The notes under the pieces were generated by a model, which was not told where the DNA came from, made no database searches, and worked only from the letters and a program-made list of their open reading frames with translations. The position numbers were made by a program, and so were the translations under genes. A stretch of DNA of 64,000 nucleotides from Corallococcus macrosporus (lineage in GTDB: Bacteria > Myxococcota > Myxococcia > Myxococcales > Myxococcaceae), in assembly GCF_017302985.1 (NCBI RefSeq), contig NZ_JAFIMU010000007.1, positions 434,001 to 498,000 on the forward strand, read 5' to 3'. This document shows positions 36,759-45,453 of this stretch, in pieces. Within the stretch, counting starts at the first letter, position 1, and the number at the start of each line of letters is the position of its first letter.

Positions 36759-37517
36759 ATGACGACGAAGACCCCGGCGGAGTCCTCGCGGGAAACGCGG
36801 GCGCACTACCTCTACGGCATCGTGCGCGAGGACGGCGGCTGGGAGCCGGACCTCGCGGGGCTGGGCTCGGCGCCGGTGCGCACGGTGCGGGAGGCAGGCC
36901 TCGCGGCGCTGGTGTCCGACGTCGCGGGCCCTCGGGTGGTGCCCACGCGGGAGCACCTGTTGATGCACCAGCGCGTCACCGAGGCCGTGGTGCGCGAGCA
37001 CACGCTGGTGCCGGTGGCCTTCGGGACGGTGCTGCCGACGGAGGAGCGCGTGCGGGAGCTGTTGCGCGTGGCGCGCGCCCCGCTGACCCGGGCGCTGTCG
37101 GAGCTGGAGGGCCGGGTGGAGCTGGGGCTGAAGGTGTACTGCCACGGCGACGCGCTGACGCGCCGGCTGGTGGAGGCGAACCCGGAGCTGTCGCGCGGGG
37201 CTTCGGAGCCCGAGGAGGACCACGAGGCGCGGCTGGAGCTGGCGCTGCGCGACTGCACCACGAAGGACCTGGACGTCCTGAAGGCGGGCCTGCGTCCGCT
37301 GGCGGAGGCCATGCACGAGGCGCCGCCCCTGGGTGAGCGGATGATGTTGAACGCGGCCTTCCTGGTGGACCGCACGCGGGTGGCCGCGTTCGAGGCGCGG
37401 GTGACGTCGCTGGTGGCTCGGCTGGACGCGTACACGTTCCGGTTCACGGGGCCGTGGCCGGCGTACAGCTTCGTGGACGTGCGGCTGGACGTGGAGTCGG
37501 TGTCCGACGCGCGGTGA
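36759..37517 (+). CDS. GvpL/GvpF-family gas-vesicle protein
   Basis: 252 residues with the family hallmarks: an N-terminal ferredoxin-like half opening ARAHYLYGIVRE (HYLYGIV), then LLMHQRVTEAVVREHTLVPVAFGTVLPTEERVRELL, a helical middle, a second half with NAAFLVDRTRVAAFEARVTSL, and the C-terminal FTGPWPAYSFV. In gas-vesicle producers GvpF/GvpL contact GvpA and act early in shell assembly. Here it lies downstream of a kinase-receiver pair and a modified GvpA-like protein in one operon and no other assembly gene is nearby, so a signalling or regulatory role is likelier than flotation. It converges on the Gld-type operon with a three-base gap. Confidence 0.9.
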   Translation: MTTKTPAESSRETRAHYLYGIVREDGGWEPDLAGLGSAPVRTVREAGLAALVSDVAGPRVVPTREHLLMHQRVTEAVVREHTLVPVAFGTVLPTEERVRELLRVARAPLTRALSELEGRVELGLKVYCHGDALTRRLVEANPELSRGASEPEEDHEARLELALRDCTTKDLDVLKAGLRPLAEAMHEAPPLGERMMLNAAFLVDRTRVAAFEARVTSLVARLDAYTFRFTGPWPAYSFVDVRLDVESVSDAR

Positions 37518-37520
37518 GCC

Positions 37521-38657
37521 TCAGCGCGGCGTGGTGAGCTTCACGGCGTCCTCCGCCAGGAGCTCCAGGCCGCCGCCCATGCGGACCCAGCCGGGGGTGT
37601 ACTCCGTGCGCGCGTACCACGAGTTGTCGGACGCCTTCGCCATGGAGAGCTCGCCCACGGTCTTGCCGGCGCGCTGGTACTCCACGCGGAAGGCGGGCGT
37701 GGAGGGCAGGCCCGGAGGGGCTTCGCCCCGGCCCAGGAGCTCCACGGGGGTGAGGCGCCACAGGCGGTCGTGCCAGTTGCGGGCGAAGTCATCCGGGGTG
37801 GTGGGAGCGTTCACGGGAGAGAGCTGCACGGCGCCCGGAGGCTTGCCGCTGGCGGCGAAGGTGCGGGACGCGGATCCGGAGGAGATGACGACGCGGTCGA
37901 AGCCATCCACGTCGAAGGTGTGGAGGCGCCGGTCTACGAGCCGGCTGGCCGCGGCCTCCAGGTCCGACAGCAGTCCGGGGCCGAGGAGGAAGACATGGCC
38001 ATCGGACGTGCGCTGGAGGTAGGGGGCGCCCCAGCCCGAAGCAGGCGCGGCGAGGCGGAACGTCCTGGGAGTCCCGTCGACGGTGAGCGTCAGACCGCGC
38101 TCCGTCTTCGCGAGGCCAATCTCCTCCAGCTTCGAGTCGTCCAGGACGCCCAGGTCCCGCTGTGCGCGCAGAGGAGCCAGGCGTGCGAACAGCTTCAGCG
38201 CGACGTCGTTGCCACGCAGCTCACGGGGCGGAGGTACAGGAGCGGGTGTCCCCGCGTCGGCGGACGTGCTCGCGCTCATGCCCGCGTCGGGATGCAGATG
38301 GGGCCCTGCATTGACAACAGCGGTGGCCAGGGCACCCGCGTCGAGCGGGGCACTTCCGGCGTCACTGGCCGCATGGGCGGGGGTCCCTGCATCCGTGGCG
38401 CCCTGTGCTCCGGTGCTCGGCTTCGCGGGCTTGTTGCCCAGGCGGACCCAGAGGGTATCGCGGTCCTGGGGGTCTCGGAACAGCTCCACGAAGCGCGTCT
38501 CGTCGTCGTACCGGATGCGGTCGAGCGCGCTGGCCTGCGCGTCCTCCACCGTCACCTCCCCCGGTGCCCGGGCGGGCTCGCGCTGCCACACGAAGAACGC
38601 GGCCACCAGGGCCACTGCCGCCAGCACTCCCTGCACCGCCACGTCGCGCGCCTTCAT
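37521..38657 (-). CDS. DUF4340 protein, last gene of the Gld-type ABC operon
   Basis: 378 residues. One N-terminal membrane helix (VAVQGVLAAVALVAAFFVW) anchors a periplasmic domain of DUF4340 type (RGLTLTVDGTPRTFRLAAPASGWGAPYLQ, then DVDGFDRVVISSG). Residues about 75-150 are an Ala/Pro/Asp linker with repeated DAG units (TDAGTPAHAASDAGSAPLDAG), likely disordered. DUF4340 proteins regularly follow GldA-GldF-GldG-like genes. The start overlaps the upstream stop by four bases, and the whole operon is translationally coupled. Confidence 0.88.
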   Translation of the reverse strand: MKARDVAVQGVLAAVALVAAFFVWQREPARAPGEVTVEDAQASALDRIRYDDETRFVELFRDPQDRDTLWVRLGNKPAKPSTGAQGATDAGTPAHAASDAGSAPLDAGALATAVVNAGPHLHPDAGMSASTSADAGTPAPVPPPRELRGNDVALKLFARLAPLRAQRDLGVLDDSKLEEIGLAKTERGLTLTVDGTPRTFRLAAPASGWGAPYLQRTSDGHVFLLGPGLLSDLEAAASRLVDRRLHTFDVDGFDRVVISSGSASRTFAASGKPPGAVQLSPVNAPTTPDDFARNWHDRLWRLTPVELLGRGEAPPGLPSTPAFRVEYQRAGKTVGELSMAKASDNSWYARTEYTPGWVRMGGGLELLAEDAVKLTTPR

Positions 38658-40525
38658 CGCGCACCTCCCACCGCCGCGGCGCTCCGGGGGGCTCGCCGTC
38701 CGCGCCGCCGAGTCATGAAGGAGCCCACCGCCAGCACCGCCACCGGCATCCCGAAGACCGTCGCGTAGAACCACACGACGTCCTGCGAGCGCGTGTGCTG
38801 CAACGGCACGTCCTCCTCACTCGTCGTCACGCCGGACAGCGCCTCCTCACCGGAGAGCCACCGCAGCGTGTCCACCGCGAGATACGCATTACCCACGTTG
38901 CCCAGGATGCCGTCACCCAACGCATCCGCGTCCGCCATCACCACCGCGCGCGACGCGGGCTTCCCCTCCCCCACCGGCCGCTCCACCGCCACCACCAACG
39001 GCCACGCCTTCGCCGTCTCCCCCGCCTCCGGCTCGAAGTCGCCGTTGCGGTCCGCGAACGTCTCCCCGTGCGCGCGCACGCTCGTGTCCAGCAACACGCC
39101 GGGCACCGGCGGCGTCACCGGCTCCAGCGCCACCGCGCCCACGAACGCCACCGCGCCCTGCGAACCCAGCGCAGACAGCGACGTCACCGACGGATGCGAG
39201 GAGAAGCTCGCCGTGCCCAGGTTGCCGCGGTCGCTCAACTGCCGCGTCGTGCGGAAGAACACGCGGTCGTTCGCCAGCGGCACGCGCAGCGACTTGAGCC
39301 CCATCGGCTGGAGCAGCGGCTCCAGCGCCGCCCCGTCCGGCTCCAACACAATCCACAGCCGGCCGCCCCGCTCCCAGTACTCGCGCAGCGCCGTGGCCTC
39401 CTCCGGAAGCAGCTCCCGCGTGGGCCCGAGCACCGCCACCATCGCCGCGTCCCCCGGCACCGCCGAACCCAACCCCTCCGCCACCGTGAGCGTGCGCACG
39501 TCCACGTTCTGCGAGCGCAGCAGCTCCTTGAACTGCGCCACCGAAGGCCGGGCCGCTTCCCCCGGCACGGGCCGCGTGTCGGCGCGCTCGCCATGTCCGC
39601 CCGTGAGGTAGACGATGCGCCGGGGCTTCGCCACCGCCAGCAACCGCCGCTGCACCTCCGCGTCCAGCCGCTGGAGCTGCCCACGCGCCCGCTCCGGATC
39701 CAGGCCCAGCGTGAGGATCTCCCTGCGGTCCCCTCGCGCCAGCACCACGGAGCCGTTGCTGCTGACACCCAGGGCCTTGCCGCGCGCGGGCTCCACCGCC
39801 TGGTCCAACGCCTCCACGGCCAGCTGCGGACTCTCCGGCTCCAGGTCGCGGAAGTACTGCCGCACCGCCTCGCCCACCTCGTTGGCCGGCGGGAAGAAGA
39901 GCGTCACCTGCAACGGCTCGTTGAGGCCGCGCACCAGCTTGCGCGTGGCATCGCCCGCCTTCGCGGTGCGGAAGTACGACAGGTCCCACGTCGCGTCCGC
40001 CTGCGTGGCCACGTACGTCGCCGCGAACGCGAACACGACGACGAACACCACGCCCAGCCCGGAGAACAGCGCGCTCTTCACCCGGCCCGTCTCCGGCACC
40101 GGCGCCCGCGCCATCGCCGCGACCGCGGCCTCCACCATCGCCAGCGGCACCAGCGAGCACAGCAGCAGCGCCGGGAACAGCACCGCCAGCACCCCCGACA
40201 GCTTCGGCGAGGAACGCGACAGCGGCTCACCGAAGAGCGCCGTCCCCACGTCCCCCTTCACGAAGTAGAGCACCAGCGCGGCCAGGCCCACGACGTACAG
40301 CGCGAGCACCCACCGCTCCAGCGCGCGACGCTCGGAAGGCGCGGAGATCATCCGCACCGCTCTCCACGCCGTCGCGGCCACCACCCCGGCGGTGCCCAGC
40401 GCGGCCAGCGCCACGCGTCCGGAGCCCACGCCCAGCACGCGCTCCGCGAGGAACACGGCCACGAGCCCCGCGACGAACGCACCAGTCGCGGCGAGCCCCG
40501 TCCCGAAAGAGGCCGGCGTGCTCAT
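38654..40525 (-). CDS. GldG-like ABC transporter-associated membrane protein
   Basis: 623 residues. Several membrane helices at the N-terminus (to about residue 165), then a large extracytoplasmic ABC_transp_aux domain (PF09822): AKAGDATRKLVRGLNEPLQVTLFFPPANEVGEAVRQYFRDL, later RRIVYLTGGHGERA and LEPDGAALEPLLQPMGLKS, and a final helix VVWFYATVFGMPVAVLAVGSFM before a basic tail. GldG works with GldA and GldF in Bacteroidetes gliding; in myxobacteria the role of the homologous operon is not settled. Overlaps of four bases couple it to both neighbours. Confidence 0.9.
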   Translation of the reverse strand: MSTPASFGTGLAATGAFVAGLVAVFLAERVLGVGSGRVALAALGTAGVVAATAWRAVRMISAPSERRALERWVLALYVVGLAALVLYFVKGDVGTALFGEPLSRSSPKLSGVLAVLFPALLLCSLVPLAMVEAAVAAMARAPVPETGRVKSALFSGLGVVFVVVFAFAATYVATQADATWDLSYFRTAKAGDATRKLVRGLNEPLQVTLFFPPANEVGEAVRQYFRDLEPESPQLAVEALDQAVEPARGKALGVSSNGSVVLARGDRREILTLGLDPERARGQLQRLDAEVQRRLLAVAKPRRIVYLTGGHGERADTRPVPGEAARPSVAQFKELLRSQNVDVRTLTVAEGLGSAVPGDAAMVAVLGPTRELLPEEATALREYWERGGRLWIVLEPDGAALEPLLQPMGLKSLRVPLANDRVFFRTTRQLSDRGNLGTASFSSHPSVTSLSALGSQGAVAFVGAVALEPVTPPVPGVLLDTSVRAHGETFADRNGDFEPEAGETAKAWPLVVAVERPVGEGKPASRAVVMADADALGDGILGNVGNAYLAVDTLRWLSGEEALSGVTTSEEDVPLQHTRSQDVVWFYATVFGMPVAVLAVGSFMTRRRGRRAPRSAAAVGGAR

Positions 40526-41244
40526 CGCCACCTCCGCGCTTCCAGCACCCGTGTCGCCGCGAACAGCGCGACGTAGGTCACGACCAGGTAGTAGACGACG
40601 TCCCGCACGTGGATGAGCCCTGCCTGGAACGGGGGGAAATGCTGGTTCCACAGCGACATCGCACTGAAGACGTCCGACAGCGGCTGCTCGGTGATACGCG
40701 CCAGCAGCCAGCACAGGATGAGCGCCACCAGCATCACCGCGGAGAAGATGGCCGCGAGCAGCTGGTTCTTCGCCAGCGCCGAACCGAACGTGCCCACCGC
40801 CAGCGACGCGCTGCCCAGCAGCAGCAACCCCAGGTAGCCCGCGAACACGTGCCCGAAGGACACCTTGCCGTTCACCAGCACCAGGAGCGGCATGTAGAGC
40901 GTCAGCAGCAGGTACAGCGCCAGGAACGCGAGCCCCGCCAGGAACTTGCCCAGCACGATGTCCCGGTCCCGCACCGGCGACGCGTACAACAGCGGCAGCG
41001 TGCCCGTCTGCCGCTCCTCCGCGAGCAGCCGCATGGACACGAGGATGGCCGCCACGATGGTGAAGCCGCTCGAGTAGTAGGAGAACCCGGACAGCACCTC
41101 CGCGGACCTCTTGCTCGCGCCGCCCAGGGCGTACGCGTTGAAGAACAGCCCGTTCACCGCGAGGATGATGGCCAGGATGATGTAGCCACTGAGCGTGCGC
41201 AGGTAGCCGGCCAGCTCGCGGCGCGCAATCAGAAGCGCCTTCAC
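40522..41244 (-). CDS. GldF-like ABC transporter permease
   Basis: 240 residues with about six membrane helices (LRTLSGYIILAIILAVNGLFF, ISAL-like FAGYLGLLLLGSASLAVGTFG, AIFSAVMLVALILCWLLA). The segment RLLAEERQTGTLPLLYASPVRDRDIVLGKFLAGL is the signature of ABC-2 type permeases. It forms the membrane channel with the ATPase encoded just upstream and the GldG-like protein downstream. The start and stop each overlap a neighbour by four bases. Confidence 0.92.
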   Translation of the reverse strand: MKALLIARRELAGYLRTLSGYIILAIILAVNGLFFNAYALGGASKRSAEVLSGFSYYSSGFTIVAAILVSMRLLAEERQTGTLPLLYASPVRDRDIVLGKFLAGLAFLALYLLLTLYMPLLVLVNGKVSFGHVFAGYLGLLLLGSASLAVGTFGSALAKNQLLAAIFSAVMLVALILCWLLARITEQPLSDVFSAMSLWNQHFPPFQAGLIHVRDVVYYLVVTYVALFAATRVLEARRWR

Positions 41245-42167
41245 GCCTTCACCTCCTGTCCATGCGTCAGGCGCAGGAACAGCGCCTCCAGCTGTCCCGC
41301 GTTCGCGTCCAGCCGCAACAACTCCAGCCCCGCGCCCACCACCGCCCGAGCCACCTGGGGCCGCAGGTCCGGCGCCGCCGCGACCTTCAAGGCCAGCACG
41401 CCGCCCTCCCCCTCCCGCACCTCCACCGCGCCGAAGCCCTGCACCGCCTCCATCGCCCGCGCCCGGTCGCCTCGAACTTCCAGCACGATGGACGGACCTC
41501 CGAGCGCGCGCGACAGCTCCTCCTCGCTGCCCTGCGCCAGCAGCGTGCCCTTGTGGATGATGAGCAGCCGGTCACACGTCTGCGAAATCTCCGGGAGGAT
41601 GTGGCTGGACACGAGCACCGTGTGCGCGCCCTTGAGGCCGCGGATGACGTCGCGCATCTCCACGATTTGAAGCGGATCCAGGCCGCTGGTCGGCTCGTCG
41701 AGGATGAGCAGCGCGGGCTTGTGCACCAGCGCCTGCGCCAATCCCACGCGCTGGCGGTAGCCATGGCTCAGCGTGGAGATGACGTCGCCGTGCACGTCGC
41801 GCAGGCCGGTCTTCTCCTCGGCCTCGCCGACATGGGACGCGGTGGCCTTCGCGGGCACGTCGCGCAGCCTTGCGACGTAGGCCAGGTACTCGCCCACCGT
41901 CATCTCCTCGTAGACGGGGGGCACGTCCGGCAGGTAGCCGATGCGCTGGCGCACCTCGTGGGACTGGCTCACCACGTCGTGCCCGTCGATGACGACGCGG
42001 CCCGAGGTGGGCAGGAGCACGCACCCCAGAATCTTGAGCGTCGTCGACTTGCCGGCGCCGTTGAGGCCCAGGAAGCCGATGACCTCACCCTGGCCGATGG
42101 TGAAGGCCAGGTCCCGGATGGCCGCGTGCTCGCCGTAGAACTTCGTCAGCCCTTCGACCTGGATCAT
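41241..42167 (-). CDS. GldA-like ABC transporter ATP-binding protein
   Basis: 308 residues. Walker A GLNGAGKST, Q-loop YLPDVPPVYEEMTV, signature LSHGYRQRVGLAQAL (the usual SGG replaced by SHG), Walker B LLILDEPTSGLDP and the H-loop VLVSSHIL. The C-terminal 80 residues are a family-specific domain. GldA-type ATPases power the GldF/GldG complex. The ATG has GAGGAG as ribosome binding site, and that GAGGAG lies within an inverted repeat that could pair with ACTCCTCG upstream. The gene is the first of the four-gene operon. Confidence 0.93.
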   Translation of the reverse strand: MIQVEGLTKFYGEHAAIRDLAFTIGQGEVIGFLGLNGAGKSTTLKILGCVLLPTSGRVVIDGHDVVSQSHEVRQRIGYLPDVPPVYEEMTVGEYLAYVARLRDVPAKATASHVGEAEEKTGLRDVHGDVISTLSHGYRQRVGLAQALVHKPALLILDEPTSGLDPLQIVEMRDVIRGLKGAHTVLVSSHILPEISQTCDRLLIIHKGTLLAQGSEEELSRALGGPSIVLEVRGDRARAMEAVQGFGAVEVREGEGGVLALKVAAAPDLRPQVARAVVGAGLELLRLDANAGQLEALFLRLTHGQEVKA

Positions 42168-42170
42168 CAG

Positions 42171-42229
42171 GACTCCTCGAAGCGAGGGGGAAGCGGCGCA
42201 CTTCTGTCGCCCCTCCCGAGGAGTGTCAA
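42171..42229 (-). promoter_or_regulatory. Leader with -35-like TTGACA and a hairpin over the GldA-like gene's ribosome binding site
   Basis: On the minus strand, TTGACA (complement of 42224-42229) is followed by ACTCCTCG, an inner GAGGGG/CCCCTC pair, and CGAGGAGT, which contains the Shine-Dalgarno sequence GAGGAG. The outer arms pair perfectly over eight bases. A read-through transcript from the epimerase gene could therefore mask the ribosome binding site. No good -10 element is visible for the TTGACA. Confidence 0.35.
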
Positions 42230-42238
42230 GCGCCGGGC

Positions 42239-43654
42239 TCAGCCGTGGCGGTATTCCGCGCCCTCGGTGGTGCGGCCCAGCGTGAAGCGCAGCGCGCCCT
42301 CCAGGTCGGGCAGCAGGAAGGGGAAGCCGTTCGCCTGCGCCACCGTGGGCAGCGCATGGGTGCTGGACAGCAGGGTCTCCTCGCCCATCTGCCCGAACAC
42401 GGTCTTCACCACGGTGGCGGGCAGCGGGAACACGGCCGGACGGTGGAGCACCTTGCCCAGCACCTTCGCCAGCTCCCCCTGTCGCACCGCGTTCGGAGAC
42501 ACGGCGTTGACGGGCCCCTGGATGGCCGGGGTGAAGAGGGAGAACTGGATGAGGCCCAGCACGTCCTCCAGCGACACCCAGCTCATCCACTGACGGCCGG
42601 AGGCCACGGGCCCGCCGCCGCCCGCCTGGGTCGCGAGCGCCAGCTTCGCGAGCGCCCCGCCGCGCGCGTCCAGCACCACGCCGATGCGCAGGTTCACCAC
42701 GCGGATGCCCGCGTCCTTCGCGGCCTGGGTGGAGGCCTCCCACTGGCGCGTGACGTCCGCGAGGAAGCCATCGCCGGAGGAGGACGCCTCGGTGACCTCT
42801 TCCTCGCCCCGGTTGCCGTAGTAGCCCACGGCGGACGCGCAGATGAGGACGCGCGGCTTGCGGGTGGCGCGGGCCAGGGTCTCACACAGCAGGCGGGTGG
42901 TCTCCGTGCGGCTCTTGAGGATCTCCTGCTTGCGCTCGTCGGTCCACCGGCCCTCGCCCACGTTGGAGCCGGACAGGTGCACTACGGCGTCCACGCCCTC
43001 CAGGCCCGCGGCGTCGATAGTGCCCTTGTCGGGGGCCCAGGCGATGTCCCCGCGCGCCGGGTTCGCACGGCCGCGCACCAGCCGCTTCACGCGGTGGCCG
43101 CCGGTGGTGAGGAACGCCGACAGCGAGGAGCCCAGCATCCCGGACGCGCCGCTGATGGCCACGGTGAGCGGGCCCTGGGAGGCGAACTGTGCATGGCGGC
43201 GCAGGTCCGCGCGGGTGAGCGAGTGGCGGTACGCGAACATGCGCTCCAGGCGCTTGCGCGCATAGCCGCCGCCGAAGGTGTCACCCAGCGTCCCCACGGG
43301 CAGCTCGTACTGGATGGCGTCCTCCAGGACGGAGGCCTGGGGGCTGGCGGGGCTCATGCGGTGGTCGTGGATCCACTTCGCGAAGGGGCCTTCGCGCTGG
43401 GTGTCCTGGAAGGAGGAGCCCTCCACGTAGGCGGTGTGCTCAGCGACCATGCGCTGGGGGATGGGGCCCAGGTGGAGCTTCACGACGACGCGGGCGCCGG
43501 GGCGGATACCGTCACCGGAGCGGTCGACGACCTCCGCCGTCTCCCAGGGGGGCGACAGGCGTTCGAAGGCTCCCTCGCGGGTGTGCCAGGAGAAGAGGTC
43601 GGCGGCGGGGACCGGCATCTGGCTGTGCGCCTCGAAAACGTGCGACTTGCCCAT
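42239..43654 (-). CDS. SRPBCC domain plus TIGR01777-type NAD(P) epimerase
   Basis: 471 residues in two parts. Residues 1-150 are a START/SRPBCC ligand-binding domain (FEAHSQMPVPAADLFSWHTREGAFERLSPPW). Residues about 160-471 are an SDR-type epimerase of the TIGR01777/YfcH family: VAISGASGMLGSSLSAFLTTGGHRVKRLVR (Rossmann), VDAVVHLSGSNVGEGRWTDERKQEI and the active-site YYGNRG with catalytic Tyr; C-terminal DUF1731 part. The fusion is found in some actinobacteria and myxobacteria. The substrate is unknown. It lies 32 bases from the divergent Sua5 gene. Confidence 0.9.
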   Translation of the reverse strand: MGKSHVFEAHSQMPVPAADLFSWHTREGAFERLSPPWETAEVVDRSGDGIRPGARVVVKLHLGPIPQRMVAEHTAYVEGSSFQDTQREGPFAKWIHDHRMSPASPQASVLEDAIQYELPVGTLGDTFGGGYARKRLERMFAYRHSLTRADLRRHAQFASQGPLTVAISGASGMLGSSLSAFLTTGGHRVKRLVRGRANPARGDIAWAPDKGTIDAAGLEGVDAVVHLSGSNVGEGRWTDERKQEILKSRTETTRLLCETLARATRKPRVLICASAVGYYGNRGEEEVTEASSSGDGFLADVTRQWEASTQAAKDAGIRVVNLRIGVVLDARGGALAKLALATQAGGGGPVASGRQWMSWVSLEDVLGLIQFSLFTPAIQGPVNAVSPNAVRQGELAKVLGKVLHRPAVFPLPATVVKTVFGQMGEETLLSSTHALPTVAQANGFPFLLPDLEGALRFTLGRTTEGAEYRHG

Positions 43655-43686
43655 GGTTTCTCCTGGGGAGACAGTGCGACCCGAGC

Positions 43687-44646
43687 ATGCTTACTCCCGA
43701 CCTTCTCGACCGTGCAGTCGAATTGCTGCGACGCGGCGGTGTCATCGCCCTGCCAACAGAGACGGTCTACGGTCTCGCGGCCAACGCCGAGGACGAGTTG
43801 GCCGTGCGCCGCGTCTTCGCCATCAAGGGCCGCCCCGCGACCCACCCGCTCATCGTCCACATCCCGGATGAGGAGCACCTGCCGGAATGGGCCCGCGTGG
43901 TGCCGGACGAAGCCCAGGCGCTGGCCCGGGCCTTCTGGCCGGGGCCGCTGACGCTGGTGCTGCCGCGGACGTCGAAGGCCACGGACGCGGTGACGGGGGG
44001 CCAGGACACGGTGGCGCTGCGGGTGCCCGGCCACTCCGTGGCGATGGAGGTGCTGGAGCGGCTGGGCGGAGGCGTGGCCGCACCAAGCGCCAACCGCTTC
44101 GGCCGGGTGAGCCCGACGACAGCGGAGCACGTGCAAAGGGACCTGGGCAGCGACGTGGATCTGGTGCTGGACGGAGGTCCGTCCACGGTCGGCGTGGAGT
44201 CAACCATCGTGGACCTTTCCTCCGGAGCCCCGGCCATCCTCAGGCCCGGAGGCCTGGCGACGGAAGATATCGAGCGGGTGCTGGGCCGCGCGGTGCCGGT
44301 GCGAGCCTCCACCACGGTGCGCGTGTCCGGTTCACTGGCCTCGCACTACGCGCCCAGGGCCGGCGTGGTGCTCGCGGAGCCGCACGAAGCGGTGCAGCGG
44401 GTGGAATCCCTGCGTGCCCAGGGATTGCGAGTCGGAGTACTCGGCCCCGAGTCCCTGTCCTTGCCCAAGGACGTGCAGCGCTTCGACGTGCCAGGAGAAC
44501 CGGCGGAAGCCGCGCGGGTCCTCTACGCACGGCTCAGGGAAGCCGACGAACAGGGCCACGACGTGCTCGTGGCCTGTCTGCCCGCCGCGAGCGGCCTGGG
44601 CATCGCCGTGCGAGACCGGCTCTCCCGCGCGGCGGCCCCCCGCTAG
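43687..44646 (+). CDS. sua5: Threonylcarbamoyl-AMP synthase (Sua5/YciO/YrdC)
   Basis: Makes threonylcarbamoyl-adenylate from Thr, bicarbonate and ATP, the first step of t6A37 modification in tRNAs read from ANN codons. The YrdC domain (residues 1-190) has GGVIALPTETVYGLAANA, KGRPATHPLIVHI, PGPLTLVLP and APSANRFGRVSPTTAEHV. The 319-residue length and the C-terminal SLASHYAPRAGVVLAEP plus a Sua5 domain mark the long Sua5 form rather than short TsaC. The upstream gap is only 32 bases, so its promoter probably overlaps the divergent gene's start. A palindromic repeat follows the stop by six bases. Confidence 0.94.
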   Translation: MLTPDLLDRAVELLRRGGVIALPTETVYGLAANAEDELAVRRVFAIKGRPATHPLIVHIPDEEHLPEWARVVPDEAQALARAFWPGPLTLVLPRTSKATDAVTGGQDTVALRVPGHSVAMEVLERLGGGVAAPSANRFGRVSPTTAEHVQRDLGSDVDLVLDGGPSTVGVESTIVDLSSGAPAILRPGGLATEDIERVLGRAVPVRASTTVRVSGSLASHYAPRAGVVLAEPHEAVQRVESLRAQGLRVGVLGPESLSLPKDVQRFDVPGEPAEAARVLYARLREADEQGHDVLVACLPAASGLGIAVRDRLSRAAAPR

Positions 44647-44650
44647 GTCC

Positions 44651-44750
44651 AAACCTGTCCGACTGTCGGACAGGTTCGTGGCGTGTGCCGCCGTCGGGGA
44701 GTCCCAGCCGGGTTCTCACCTTCTCATTCACGGGAACGACATCCGTGTCC
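44651..44750 (+). repeat. Single palindromic repeat plus tail
   Basis: One perfect 25-base palindrome (44652-44676; arms AACCTGTCCGAC / GTCGGACAGGTT around T) followed directly by the same tail seen at the end of the other two clusters: GGTTCGTG, a GTGCCGCC block, CCAGCCGGGTTCT and a TTCTCATTC region. It lies between the convergent Sua5 and lipoprotein genes. It is the simplest form of the element, palindrome and tail without spacer units. Confidence 0.85.
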
Positions 44751-44766
44751 GAAGGCTTGGGGCTGC

Positions 44767-45453
44767 TCAGAGGTCCTTCACCAGGTTCTCGCGTGCCTGA
44801 TTCGTCGTGCGCCCGATGATGGACGCGCGCTTCGGCGCGTACTTCGCGGCTTCGTACTGGAGGGCCATGAGGCTCCTGGACGACAGCGTCCACTGCGTCA
44901 GGTTCACGTGGCTCTCCTCCGTGGTCCACCGTTCGAGCACGGTGAACTCCCCCTTCGCCGTCAGCTCGCGCTCCAGGGTTTCGGCCGGAGTTCCCTCCCG
45001 TGGCGGCGTCAGCTCCGTGGCGAAGCGCACCGGGGCCTCGCCGCGCTTGAGCTGACGCGCCAGTTGGTGGGGCGTCTTCGGGTCGCCGAACTTGCGGGTC
45101 AGCACATCCTTCATCAGCGCCTGGAAGGTGCGCGCATCCGTCACCTCCAGGAAGAAGACGTCCACCGCCGCCAGCTGGCTCTCCAGGAACCCCAGCGCCA
45201 CCTCCGCCGGCATGTTCGCGACGGTCGTCTTCATCCGCAGCGTCCCATCCGGGGCCACGCTCGCGTCAGGAAGCGCGGTGCGGACCTCCTCCGGCGTCAT
45301 CCCCCAGCGGACCGTCTGGAACCCCTCCGGGCTGCGGTAGTTCTTGTCCACCGAGTCGCGGACCGCCTCGCGCCGCAGCTGCGAATGACTCTTCTCCGCG
45401 CACCCCACCGACACCCCCAACACCACCAGCAGCCCCATGGCCCCAAGCTTCAT
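44767..45453 (-). CDS. Lipoprotein of unknown function
   Basis: 228 residues. Signal peptide with lipobox LLVVLGVSVGC and Cys near residue 18, followed by AEKSHSQLRRE. The mature protein has a central domain (VRWGMTPEEVRTALPDA) typical of the small periplasmic domain called DUF or SmpA-like in many proteins, but no close family was recognised. The residue after the cysteine is Ala, which would not favour inner-membrane retention in E. coli. A divergent promoter region lies upstream. Confidence 0.8.
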   Translation of the reverse strand: MKLGAMGLLVVLGVSVGCAEKSHSQLRREAVRDSVDKNYRSPEGFQTVRWGMTPEEVRTALPDASVAPDGTLRMKTTVANMPAEVALGFLESQLAAVDVFFLEVTDARTFQALMKDVLTRKFGDPKTPHQLARQLKRGEAPVRFATELTPPREGTPAETLERELTAKGEFTVLERWTTEESHVNLTQWTLSSRSLMALQYEAAKYAPKRASIIGRTTNQARENLVKDL

